Shown: piece after piece, positions 49,201-62,600 of the stretch | Position numbering within the stretch: the stretch's first letter is position 1 | Layout of the letters: every line of letters begins with the position of its first letter | Assembly (NCBI GenBank): GCA_943737045.1 | Contig: CALSFV010000210.1 | Location: 744,001-808,000, forward strand | Length of the DNA stretch: 64,000 nt | Direction: 5' to 3' | Source of the DNA: Parapristionchus giblindavisi | Lineage: Eukaryota; Nematoda; Chromadorea; Rhabditida; Diplogasteridae | Notes under the pieces: model-generated | Told to the model about the DNA's origin: nothing | Database searches by the model: none | Seen by the model: the letters and a program-made list of their open reading frames with translations, nothing else | Position numbers and translations under genes: made by a program

Positions 49201-52200
49201 GATCATTATAGCAGCAGTAAAATATTACAGATCGACATGACCTGAAGTGTGTCTCATTCAGAATTTTTTCCTCTTTCACATAGTATATCACTCGCTGAGT
49301 ATCATTGACAATTTGACTTGTAACGAACTGTTTTGTACCAAAAACAGAGAGTACTGAAAGATAAATTTATATATTGGCCGTACTGACCACTTTTAAATAG
49401 TTTATCTTATTCAGAATTTTTCGCTCTTTCATTTGGTATATGACACGATAGGTTTCATTTTCATTTTCAAATTTCTCAAGTTATCTTGATCATATCAGAG
49501 TAAAAGCTACTTTTGTACTTCGATCATTATAGCAGCTGTAAAATATTACAGATCGACATGACCTGAAGTGTGTCTCATTCAGAATTTTTTCCTCTTTCAC
49601 ATAGTATATCACTCGCTGAGTATCATTGACAATTTGACTTGCAACGAACTGTTTTGTACCAAATACAGAGAGTACTGAAAGATAAATTTAAATATTGGCC
49701 GTACTGACCACTTTGAAATAGTTTTTCTTATTCAGAATTTTTCGCTCTTTCATTTGGTATATGACACGATAGGTTTCATTTTCATTTTCAAATTTCTCAA
49801 GTTATCTTGATCATAACAGAGTAAAAGCTACTTTTGTACTTCGATCATTATAGCAGCAGTAAAATATTACAGATCGACATGACCTGAAGTGTGTCTCATT
49901 CAGAATTTTTTCCTCTTTCACATAGTATATCACTCGCTGAGTTTCATTGACAATTTGACTTGCAACGAACTGTTTTGTACCAAAAACAGAGAGTACTGAA
50001 AGATAAATTTACATATTGGCCGTACTGACCACTTTGAAATAGTTTATCTTATTCAGAATTTTTCGCTCTTTCATTTGGTATATGACACGATAGGTTTCAT
50101 TTTCATTATCATATTTCTCAAGTTATCTTGATCATATCAGAGTAAAAGCTACTTTTGTACTTCGATCATTATAGCAGCAGTAAAATATTACAGATCGACA
50201 TGACCTGAAGTGTGTCTCATTCAGAATTTTTTCCTCTTTCACATAGTATATCACTCGCTGAGTATCATTGACAATTTGACTTGTAACGAACTGTTTTGTA
50301 CCAAAAACAGAGAGTACTGAAAGATAAATTTACATATTGGCCGTACTGACCACTTTTAAATAGTTTATCTTATTCAGAATTTTTCGCTCTTTCATTTGGT
50401 ATATGACACGATAGGTTTCATTTTCATTTTCAAATTTCTCAAGTTATCTTGATCATATCAGAGTAAAAGCTACTTTTGTACTTCGATCATTATAGCAGCA
50501 GTAAAATATTACAGATCGACATGACCTGAAGTGTGTCTCATTCAGAATTTTTTCCTCTTTCACATAGTATATCACTCGCTGAGTATCATTGACAATTTGA
50601 CTTGCAACGAACTGTTTTGTACCAAAAACAGAGAGTACTGAAAGATAAATTTAAATATTGGCCGTACTGACCACTTTGAAATAGTTTTTCTTATTCAGAA
50701 TTTTCGCTCTTTCATTTGGTATATGACACGATAGGTTTCATTTTCATTTTCAAATTTCTCAAGTTATCTTGATCATAACAGAGTAAAAGCTACTTTTGTA
50801 CTTCGATCATTATAGCAGCAGTAAAATATTACAGATCGACATGACCTGAAGTGTGTCTCATTCAGAATTTTTTCCTCTTTCACATAGTATATCACTCGCT
50901 GAGTATCATTGACAATTTGACTTGCAACGAACTGTTTTGTACCAAAAACAGAGAGTACTGAAAGATAAATTTAAATATTGGCCGTACTGACCACTTTGAA
51001 ATAGTTTTTCTTATTCAGAATTTTTCGCTCTTTGATTTGGTATATGACACGATAGGTTTCATTTTCATTTTCAAATTTCTCAAGTTATCTTGATCATAAC
51101 AGAGTAAAAGCTACTTTTGTACTTCGATCATTATAGCAGCAGTAAAATATTACAGATCGACATGACCTGAAGTGTGTCTCATTCAGAATTTTTTCCTCTT
51201 TCACATAGTATATCACTCGCTGAGTATCATTGACAATTTGACTTGCAACGAACTGTTTTGTACCAAAAACAGAGAGTACTGAAAGATAAATTTACATATT
51301 GGCCGTACTGACCACTTTGAAATAGTTTATCTTATTCAGAATTTTTCGCTCTTTCATTTGGTATATGACACGATAGGTTTCATTTTCATTTTCAAATTTC
51401 TCAAGTTATCTTGATCATATCAGAGTAAAAGCTACTTTTGTACTTCGATAATTATAGCAGCAGTAAAATATTACAGATCGACATGACCTGAAGTGTGTCT
51501 CATTCAGAATTTTTTCCTCTTTCACATAGTATATCACTCGCTGAGTTTCATTGACAATTTGACTTGCAACAAACTGTTTTGTACCAAAAACAGAGAGTAC
51601 TGGAAGATAAATTTACATATTGGCCGTACTGACCACTTTGAAATAGTTTATCTTATTCAGAATTTTTCGCTCTTTCATTTGGTATATGACACGATAGGTT
51701 TCATTTTCATTTTCAAATATCTCAAGTTATCTTGATCATATCAGAGTAAAAGCTACTTTTGTACTTCGATCATTATAGCAGCAGTAAAATATTACAGATC
51801 GACATGACCTGAAGTGTGTCTCATTCAGAATTTTTTCCTCTTTCACATAGTATATCACTCGCTGAGTTTCATTGACAATTTGACTTGCAACGAACTGTTT
51901 TGTACCAAAAACAGAGAGTACTGAAAGATAAATTTACATATTGGCCGTACTGACCACTTTGAAATAGTATATCTTATTCAGAATTTTTCGCTCTTTCATT
52001 TGGTATATGACACGATAGGTTTCATTTTCATTATCATATTTCTCAAGTTATCTTGATCATATCAGAGTAAAAGCTACTTTTGTACTCCGATCATTATAGC
52101 AGCAGTAAAATATTACAGATCGACATGACCTGAAGTGTGTCTCATTCAGAATTTTTTCCTCTTTCACATAGTATATCACTCGCTGAGTATCATTGACAAT

Positions 52201-55200
52201 TTGACTTGCAACGAACTGTTTTGTACCAAAAACAGAGAGTACTGAAAGATAAATTTAAATATTGGCCGTACTGACCACTTTGAAATAGTTTTTCTTATTC
52301 AGAATTTTTCGCTCTTTCATTTGGTATATGACACGATAGGTTTCATTTTCATTTTCAAATTTCTCAAGTTATCTTGATCATATCAGAGTAAAAGCTACTT
52401 TTGTACTTCGATCATTATAGCAGCAGTAAAATATTACAGATCGACATGACCTGAAGTGTGTCTCATTCAGAATTTTTTCCTCTTTCACATAGTATATCAC
52501 TCGCTGAGTTTCATTGACAATTTGACTTGCAACGAACTGTTTTGTACCAAAAACAGAGAGTACTGAAAGATAAATTTACATATTGGCCGTACTGACCACT
52601 TTGAAATAGTTTATCTTATTCAGAATTTTTCGCTCTTTCATTTGGTATATGACACGATAGGTTTCATTTTCATTTTCAAATTTCTCAAGTTATCTTGATC
52701 ATATCAGAGTAAAAGCTACTTTTGTACTTCGATCATTATAGCAGCAGTAAAATATTACAGATCGACATGACCTGAAGTGTGTCTCATTCAGAATTTTTTC
52801 CTCTTTCACATAGTATATCACTCGCTGAGTTTCATTGACAATTTGACTTGCAACGAACTGTTTTGTACCAAAAACAGAGAGTACTGAACGATAAATTTAC
52901 ATATTGGCCGTACTGACCACTTTGAAATAGTTTATCTTATTCAGAATTTTTCGCTCTTTCATTTGGTATATGACACGATAGGTTTCATTTTCATTTTCAA
53001 ATTTCTCAAGTTATCTTGATCATAACAGAGTAAAAGCTACTTTTGTACTTCGATCATTATAGCAGCAGTAAAATATTACAGATCGACATGACCTGAAGTG
53101 TGTCTCATTCAGAATTTTTTCCTCTTTCACATAGTATATCACTCGCTGAGTTTCATTGACAATTTGACTTGCAACGAACTGTTTTGTACCAAAAACAGAG
53201 AGTACTGAAAGATAAATTTACATATTGGCCGTACTGACCACTTTGAAATAGTTTATCTTATTCAGAATTTTTCGCTCTTTCATTTGGTATATGACACGAT
53301 AGGTTTCATTTTCATTTTCAAATTTCTCAAGTTATCTTGATCATAACAGAGTAAAAGCTACTTTTGTACTTCGATCATTATAGCAGCAGTAAAATATTAC
53401 AGATCGACATGACCTGAAGTGTGTCTCATTCAGAATTTTTTCCTCTTTCACATAGTATATCACTCGCTGAGTTTCATTGACAATTTGACTTGCAACGAAC
53501 TGTTTTGTACCAAAAACTGAGAGTACTGGAAGATAAATTTACATATTGGCCGTACTGACCACTTTGAAATAGTTTATCTTATTCAGAATTTTTCGCTCTT
53601 TCATTTGGTATATGACACGATAGGTTTCATTTTCATTTTCAAATATCTCAAGTTATCTTGATCATATCAGGGTAAAAGCTACTTTTGTACTTCGATCATT
53701 ATAGCAGCAGTAAAATATTACAGATCGACATGACCTGAAGTGTGTCTCATTCAGAATTTTTTCCTCTTTCACATAGTATATCACTCGCTGAGTATCATTG
53801 ACAATTTGACTTGCAACGAACTGTTTTGTACCAAAAACAGAGAGTACTGAAAGATAAATTTAAATATTGGCCGTACTGACCACTTTGAAATAGTTTTTCT
53901 TATTCAGAATTTTTCGCTCTTTCATTTGGTATATGACACGATAGGTTTCATTTTCATTTTCAAATATCTCAAGTTATCTTGATCATATCAGAGTAAAAGC
54001 TACTTTTGTACTTCGATCATTATAGCAGCAGTAAAATATTACAGATCGACATGACCTGAAGTGTGTCTCATTCAGAATTTTTTCCTCTTTCACATAGTAT
54101 ATCACTCGCTGAGTATCATTGACAATTTGACTTGCAACGAACTGTTTTGTACCAAAAACAGAGAGTACTGAAAGATAAATTTAAATATTGGCCGTACTGA
54201 CCACTTTGAAATAGTTTTTCTTATTCAGAATTTTTCGCTCTTTCATTTGGTATATGACACGATAGGTTTCATTTTCATTTTCAAATTTCCAAGTTATCTT
54301 GATCATAACAGAGTAAAAGCTACTTTTGTACTTCGATCATTATAGCAGCAGTAAAATATTACAGATCGACATGACCTGAAGTGTGTCTCATTCAGAATTT
54401 TTTCCTCTTTCACATAGTATATCACTCGCTGAGTTTCATTGACAATTTGACTTGCAACGAACTGTTTTGTACCAAAAACAGAGAGTACTGGAAGATAAAT
54501 TTACATATTGGCCGAACTGACCACTTTGAAATAGTTTATCTTATTCAGAATTTTTCGCTCTTTCATTTGGTATATGACACGATAGGTTTCATTTTCATTT
54601 TCAAATATCTCAAGTTATCTTGATCATATCAGAGTAAAAGCTACTTTTGTACTTCGATCATTATAGCAGCAGTAAAATATTACAGATCGACATGACCTGA
54701 AGTGTGTCTCATTCAGAATTTTTTCCTCTTTCACATAGTATATCACTCGCTGAGTATCATTGACAATTTGACTTGCAACGAACTGTTTTGTACCAAAAAC
54801 AGAGAGTACTGAAAGATAAATTTAAATATTGGCCGTACTGACCACTTTGAAATAGTTTTTCTTATTCAGAATTTTTCGCTCTTTCATTTGGTATATGACA
54901 CGATAGGTTTCATTTTCATTTTCAAATTTCTCAAGTTATCTTGATCATATCAGAGTAAAAGCTACTTTTGTACTTCGATCATTATAGCAGCAGTAAAATA
55001 TTACAGATCGACATGACCTGAAGTGTGTCTCATTCAGAATTTTTTCCTCTTTCACATAGTATATCACTCGCTGAGTATCATTGACAATTTGACTTGCAAC
55101 GAACTGTTTTGTACCAAAAACAGAGAGTACTGAAAGATAAATTTAAATATTGGCCGTACTGACCACTTTGAAATAGTTTTTCTTATTCAGAATTTTTCGC

Positions 55201-57200
55201 TCTTTCATTTGGTATATGACACGATAGGTTTCATTTTCATTTTCAAATTTCTCAAGTTATCTTGATCATATCAGAGTAAAAGCTACTTTTGTACTTCGAT
55301 CATTATAGCAGCAGTAAAATATTACAGATCGACATGACCTGAAGTGTGTCTCATTCAGAATTTTTTCCTCTTTCACATAGTATATCACTCGCTGAGTTTC
55401 ATTGACAATTTGACTTGCAACGAACTGTTTTGTACCAAAAACAGAGAGTACTGGAAGATAAATTTACATATTGGCCGTACTGACCACTTTGAAATAGTTT
55501 ATCTTATTCAGAATTTTTCGCTCTTTCATTTGGTATATGACACGATAGGTTTCATTTTCATTTTCAAATATCTCAAGTTATCTTGATCATATCAGAGTAA
55601 AAGCTACTTTTGTACTTCGATCATTATAGCAGCAGTAAAATATTACAGATCGACATGACCTGAAGTGTGTCTCATTCAGAATTTTTTCCTCTTTCACATA
55701 GTATATCACTCGCTGAGTATCATTGACAATTTGACTTGCAACGAACTGTTTTGTACCAAAAACAGAGAGTACTGAAAGATAAATTTAAATATTGGCCGTA
55801 CTGACCACTTTGAAATAGTTTTTCTTATTCAGAATTTTTCGCTCTTTCATTTGGTATATGACACGATAGGTTTCATTTTCATTTTCAAATTTCTCAAGTT
55901 ATCTTGATCATAACAGAGTAAAAGCTACTTTTGTACTTCGATCATTATAGCAGCAGTAAAATATTACAGATCGACATGACCTGAAGTGTGTCTCATTCAG
56001 AATTTTTTCCTCTTTCACATAGTATATCACTCGCTGAGTTTCATTGACAATTTGACTTGCAACGAACTGTTTTGTACCAAAAACAGAGAGTACTGGAAGA
56101 TAAATTTACATATTGGCCGTACTGACCACTTTGAAATAGTTTATCTTATTCAGAATTTTTCGCTCTTTCATTTGGTATATGACACGATAGGTTTCATTTT
56201 CATTTTCAAATATCTCAAGTTATCTTGAGCATATCAGAGTAAAAGCTACTTTTGTACTTCGATCATTATAGCAGCAGTAAAATATTACAGATCGACATGA
56301 CCTGAAGTGTGTCTCATTCAGAATTTTTTCCTCTTTCACATAGTATATCACTCGCTGAGTATCATTGACAATTTGACTTGCAACGAACTGTTTTGTACCA
56401 AAAACAGAGAGTACTGAAAGATAAATTTAAATATTGGCCGTACTGACCACTTTGAAATAGTTTTTCTTATTCAGAATTTTTCGCTCTTTCATTTGGTATA
56501 TGACACGATAGGTTTCATTTTCATTTTCAAATTTCTCAAGTTATCTTGATCATATCAGAGTAAAAGCTACTTTTGTACTTCGATCATTATAGCAGCAGTA
56601 AAATATTACAGATCGACATGACCTGAAGTGTGTCTCATTCAGAATTTTTTTCCTCTTTCACATAGTATATCACTCGCTGAGTATCATTGACAATTTGACT
56701 TGCAACGAACTGTTTTGTACCAAAAACAGAGAGTACTGAAAGATAAATTTAAATATTGGCCGTACTGACCACTTTGAAATAGTTTTTCTTATTCAGAATT
56801 TTTCGCTCTTTCATTTGGTATATGACACGATAGGTTTCATTTTCATTTTCAAATTTCTCAAGTTATCTTGATCATAACAGAGTAAAAGCTACATTTGTAC
56901 TTCGATCATTATAGCAGCAGTAAAATATTACAGATCGACATGACCTGAAGTGTGTCTCATTCAGAATTTTTTCCTCTTTCACATAGTATATCACTCGCTG
57001 AGTATCATTGACAATTTGACTTGCAACGAACTGTTTTGTACCAAAAACAGAGAGTACTGAAAGATAAATTTAAATATTGGCCGTACTGACCACTTTGAAA
57101 TAGTTTTTCTTATTCAGAATTTTTCGCTCTTTCATTTGGTATATGACACGATAGGTTTCATTTTCATTTTCAAATTTCTCAAGTTATCTTGATCATATCA
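49200..57200 (+). repeat. Satellite array, right part, mixed higher-order pattern
   Basis: About 25 monomers. GGAAGATAAA/TTACATATTGG/TAGTTTATC monomers recur at 51493, 54381, 55344 and 55986, at steps of 2888, 963 and 642 bp, always in the same linked haplotype and mostly with CAAATATCTC. Private variants include AGCAGCTGTAAAAT (about 49535), ACCAAATACAG (about 49670), a one-T-shorter GAATTTTCGC (about 50699), ACTCCGATC (about 52085), CAAAAACTGAG (about 53515) and a CAAATTTCCAAG 2-bp deletion (about 54284). No gene is visible. Confidence 0.8.
56863..56896 (+). repeat. Empty insertion site in the element-associated haplotype
   Basis: TTAT (56863-56866) is followed directly by CTTGATCATAACAG and CTACATTTGTAC, the variant that otherwise immediately follows the 113-bp element. 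The monomer upstream has the same 7-T run (AATTTTTTTCC, about 56643) as those upstream of copies 1, 2, 5 and 8. There is a single TTAT and no footprint. The same arrangement occurs at 58148-58151 and 60717-60720; a site at 35262-35265 has the ACATTTG marker but a 6-T upstream run. Confidence 0.8.
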
Positions 57201-60200
57201 GAGTAAAAGCTACTTTTGTACTTCGATCATTATAGCAGCAGTAAAATAGTACAGATCGACATGACCTGAAGTGTGTCTCATTCAGAATTTTTTCCTCTTT
57301 CACATAGTATATCACTCGCTGAGTTTCATTGACAATTTGACTTGCAACGAACTGTTTTGTACCAAAAACAGAGAGTACTGGAAGATAAATTTACATATTG
57401 GCCGTACTGACCACTTTGAAATAGTTTATCTTATTCAGAATTTTTCGCTCTTTCATTTGGTATATGACACGATAGGTTTCATTTTCATTTTCAAATATCT
57501 CAAGTTATCTTGATCATATCAGAGTAAAAGCTACTTTTGTACTTCGATCATTATAGCAGCAGTAAAATATTACAGATCGACATGACCTGAAGTGTGTCTC
57601 ATTCAGAATTTTTTCCTCTTTCACATAGTATATCACTCGCTGAGTATCATTGACAATTTGACTTGCAACGAACTGTTTTGTACCAAAAACAGAGAGTACT
57701 GAAAGATAAATTTAAATATTGGCCGTACTGACCACTTTGAAATAGTTTTTCTTATTCAGAATTTTTCGCTATTTCATTTGGTATATGACACGATAGGTTT
57801 CATTTTCATTTTCAAATTTCTCAAGTTATCTTGATCATATCAGAGTAAAAGCTACTTTTGTACTTCGATCATTATAGCAGCAGTAAAATATTACAGATCG
57901 ACATGACCTGAAGTGTGTCTCATTCAGAATTTTTTTCCTCTTTCACATAGTATATCACTCGCTGAGTATCATTGACAATTTGACTTGCAACGAACTGTTT
58001 TATACCAAAAACAGAGAGTACTGAAAGATAAATTTAAATATTGGCCGTACTGACCACTTTGAAATAGTTTTTCTTATTCAGAATTTTTCGCTCTTTCATT
58101 TGGTATATGACACGATAGGTTTCATTTTCATTTTCAAATTTCTCAAGTTATCTTGATCATAACAGAGTAAAAGCTACATTTGTACTTCGATCATTATAGC
58201 AGCAGTAAAATATTACAGATCGACATGACCTGAAGTGTGTCTCATTCAGAATTTTTTCCTCTTTCACATAGTATATCACTCGCTGAGTTTCATTGACAAT
58301 TTGACTTGCAACGAACTGTTTTGTACCAAAAACAGAGAGTACTGAAAGATAAATTTACATATTGGCCGTACTGACCACTTTTAAATAGTTTATCTTATTC
58401 AGAATTTTTCGCTCTTTCATTTGGTATATGACACGATAGGTTTCATTTTCATTTTCAAATTTCTCAAGTTATCTTGATCATATCAGAGTAAAAGCTACTT
58501 TTGTACTTCGATCATTATAGCAGCAGTAAAATATTACAGATCGACATGACCTGAAGTGTGTCTCATTCAGAATTTTTTCCTCTTTCACATAGTATATCAC
58601 TCGCTGAGTTTCATTGACAATTTGACTTGCAACGAACTGTTTTGTACCAAAAACAGAGAGTACTGAAAGATAAATTTACATATTGGCCGTACTGACCACT
58701 TTTAAATAGTTTATCTTATTCAGAATTTTTCGCTCTTTCATTTGGTATATGACACGATAGGTTTCATTTTCATTTTCAAATTTCTCAAGTTATCTTGATC
58801 ATATCAGAGTAAAAGCTACTTTTGTACTTCGATCATTATAGCAGCAGTAAAATATTACAGATCGACATGACCTGAAGTGTGTCTCATTCAGAATTTTTTC
58901 CTCTTTCACATAGTATATCACTCGCTGAGTATCATTGACAATTTGACTTGCAACGAACTGTTTTGTACCAAAAACAGAGAGTACTGAAAGATAAATTTAA
59001 ATATTGGCCGTACTGACCACTTTGAAATAGTTTTTCTTATTCAGAATTTTTCGCTCTTTCATTTGGTATATGACACGATAGGTTTCATTTTCATTTTCAA
59101 ATTTCTCAAGTTATCTTGATCATAACAGAGTAAAAGCTACTTTTGTTCTTCGATCATTATAGCAGCAGTAAAATATTACAGATCGACATGACCTGAAGTG
59201 TGTCTCATTCAGATTTTTTTCCTCTTTCACATAGTATATCACTCGCTGAGTTTCATTGACAATTTGACTTGCAACGAACTGTTTTGTACCAAAAACAGAG
59301 AGTACTGAAAGATAAATTTAAATATTGGCCGTACTGACCACTTTGAAATAGTTTTTCTTATTCAGAATTTTTCGCTCTTTCATTTGGTATATGACACGAT
59401 AGGTTTCATTTTCATTTTCAAATTTCTCAAGTTATCTTGATCATAACAGAGTAAAAGCTACTTTTGTACTTCGATCATTATAGAAGCAGTAAAATATTAC
59501 AGATCGACATGACCTGAAGTGTGTCTCATTCAGAATTTTTTCCTCTTTCACATAGTATATCACTCGCTGAGTTTCATTGACAATTTGACTTGCAACGAAC
59601 TGTTTTGTACCAAAAACAGAGAGTACTGAAAGATAAATTTACATATTGGCCGTACTGACCACTTTTAAATAGTTTATCTTATTCAGAATTTTTCGCTCTT
59701 TCATTTGGTATATGACACGATAGGTTTCATTTTCATTTTCAAATTTCTCAAGTTATCTTGATCATATCAGAGTAAAAGCTACTTTTGTACTTCGATCATT
59801 ATAGCAGCAGTAAAATATTACAGATCGACATGACCTGAAGTGTGTCTCATTCAGAATTTTTTCCTCTTTCACATAGTATATCACTCGCTGAGTATCATTG
59901 ACAATTTGACTTGCAACGAACTGTTTTGTACCAAAAACAGAGAGTACTGAAAGATAAATTTAAATATTGGCCGTACTGACCACTTTGAAATAGTTTTTCT
60001 TATTCAGAATTTTTCGCTCTTTCATTTGGTATATGACACGATAGGTTTCATTTTCATTTTCAAATTTCTCAAGTTATCTTGATCATATCAGAGTAAAAGC
60101 TACTTTTGTACTTCGATCATTATAGCAGCAGTAAAATAGTACAGATCGACATGACCTGAAGTGTGTCTCATTCAGAATTTTTTCCTCTTTCACATAGTAT

Positions 60201-62600
60201 ATCACTCGCTGAGTTTCATTGACAATTTGACTTGCAACGAACTGTTTTGTACCAAAAACAGAGAGTACTGAAAGATAAATTTAAATATTGGCCGTACTGA
60301 CCACTTTGAAATAGTTTTTCTTATTCAGAATTTTTCGCTCTTTCATTTGGTATATGACACGATAGGTTTCATTTTCATTTTCAAATTTCTCAAGTTATCT
60401 TGATCATATCAGAGTAAAAGCTACTTTTGTACTTCGATCATTATAGCAGCAGTAAAATATTACAGATCGACATGACCTGAAGTGTGTCTCATTCAGAATT
60501 TTTTTCCTCTTTCACATAGTATATCACTCGCTGAGTATCATTGACAATTTGACTTGCAACGAACTGTTTTGTACCAAAAACAGAGAGTACTGAAAGATAA
60601 ATTTAAATATTGGCCGTACTGACCACTTTGAAATAGTTTTTCTTATTCAGAATTTTTCGCTCTTTCATTTGGTATATGACACGATAGGTTTCATTTTCAT
60701 TTTCAAATTTCTCAAGTTATCTTGATCATAACAGAGTAAAAGCTACATTTGTACTTCGATCATTATAGCAGCAGTAAAATATTACAGATCGACATGACCT
60801 GAAGTGTGTCTCATTCAGAATTTTTTCCTCTTTCACATAGTATATCACTCGCTGAGTTTCATTGACAATTTGACTTGCAACGAACTGTTTTGTACCAAAA
60901 ACAGAGAGTACTGAAAGATAAATTTAAATATTGGCCGTACTGACCACTTTGAAATAGTTTTTCTTATTCAGAATTTTTCGCTCTTTCATTTGGTATATGA
61001 CACGATAGGTTTCATTTTCATTTTCAAATTTCTCAAGTTATCTTGATCATAACAGAGTAAAAGCTACTTTTGTACTTCGATCATTATAGAAGCAGTAAAA
61101 TATTACAGATCGACATGACCTGAAGTGTGTCTCATTCAGAATTTTTTCCTCTTTCACATAGTATATCACTCGCTGAGTTTCATTGACAATTTGACTTGCA
61201 ACGAACTGTTTTGTACCAAAAACAGAGAGTACTGAAAGATAAATTTACATATTGGCCGTACTGACCACTTTTAAATAGTTTATCTTATTCAGAATTTTTC
61301 GCTCTTTCATTTGGTATATGACACGATAGGTTTCATTTTCATTTTCAAATTTCTCAAGTTATCTTGATCATATCAGAGTAAAAGCTACTTTTGTACTTCG
61401 ATCATTATAGCAGCAGTAAAATATTACAGATCGACATGACCTGAAGTGTGTCTCATTCAGAATTTTTTCCTCTTTCACATAGTATATCACTCGCTGAGTA
61501 TCATTGACAATTTGACTTGCAACGAACTGTTTTGTACCAAAAACAGAGAGTACTGAAAGATAAATTTAAATATTGGCCGTACTGACCACTTTGAAATAGT
61601 TTTTCTTATTCAGAATTTTTCGCTCTTTCATTTGGTATATGACACGATAGGTTTCATTTTCATTTTCAAATTTCTCAAGTTATCTTGATCATAACAGAGT
61701 AAAAGCTACTTTTGTTCTTCGATCATTATAGCAGCAGTAAAATATTACAGATCGACATGACCTGAAGTGTGTCTCATTCAGATTTTTTTCCTCTTTCACA
61801 TAGTATATCACTCGCTGAGTTTCATTGACAATTTGACTTGCAACGAACTGTTTTGTACCAAAAACAGAGAGTACTGAAAGATAAATTTAAATATTGGCCG
61901 TACTGACCACTTTGAAATAGTTTTTCTTATTCAGAATTTTTCGCTCTTTCATTTGGTATATGACACGATAGGTTTCATTTTCATTTTCAAATTTCTCAAG
62001 TTATCTTGATCATAACAGAGTAAAAGCTACTTTTGTACTTCGATCATTATAGAAGCAGTAAAATATTACAGATCGACATGACCTGAAGTGTGTCTCATTC
62101 AGAATTTTTTCCTCTTTCACATAGTATATCACTCGCTGAGTTTCATTGACAATTTGACTTGCAACGAACTGTTTTGTACCAAAAACAGAGAGTACTGAAA
62201 GATAAATTTACATATTGGCCGTACTGACCACTTTTAAATAGTTTATCTTATTCAGAATTTTTCGCTCTTTCATTTGGTATATGACACGATAGGTTTCATT
62301 TTCATTTTCAAATTTCTCAAGTTATCTTGATCATATCAGAGTAAAAGCTACTTTTGTACTTCGATCATTATAGCAGCAGTAAAATATTACAGATCGACAT
62401 GACCTGAAGTGTGTCTCATTCAGAATTTTTTCCTCTTTCACATAGTATATCACTCGCTGAGTATCATTGACAATTTGACTTGCAACGAACTGTTTTGTAC
62501 CAAAAACAGAGAGTACTGAAAGATAAATTTAAATATTGGCCGTACTGACCACTTTGAAATAGTTTTTCTTATTCAGAATTTTTCGCTATTTCATTTGGTA
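57200..62600 (+). repeat. Satellite array with an eight-monomer unit of about 2569 bp
   Basis: Four markers recur at exactly the same offset of 2569 bp: CTTTTGTTCTTCGATC (59141 and 61710), CATTCAGATTTTTTTCC (about 59210 and 61779), TATAGAAGCAG (59481 and 62050) and CACTTTTAAATAG (about 59661 and 62230). CTACATTTGTAC at about 58176 and 60746 and CACTTTTAAATAG at about 58700 and 61269 fit the same offset. The repeat breaks down near 60015/62584, and one monomer near 58.35 kb does not match its partner at 60.9 kb. AAATAGTACAG (about 57246 and 60136) is spaced nine monomers apart instead. No gene is visible. Confidence 0.8.

Noticed and set aside
34268..57513. Recurring open frames of 80 codons on the plus strand (34268, 36312, 46678, 48926, 51493, 54381, 55344, 55986, 57271)
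   Set aside because: They begin with GTG inside the monomer, occur only in the GAGTTTCATT/GGAAGATAAA haplotype where a few stops happen to be missing, and cover three quarters of a satellite unit. The predicted peptide shows LIQNF..LFH twice, which mirrors the internal duplication of the monomer. There is no promoter, no domain and no sign of protein-level selection.
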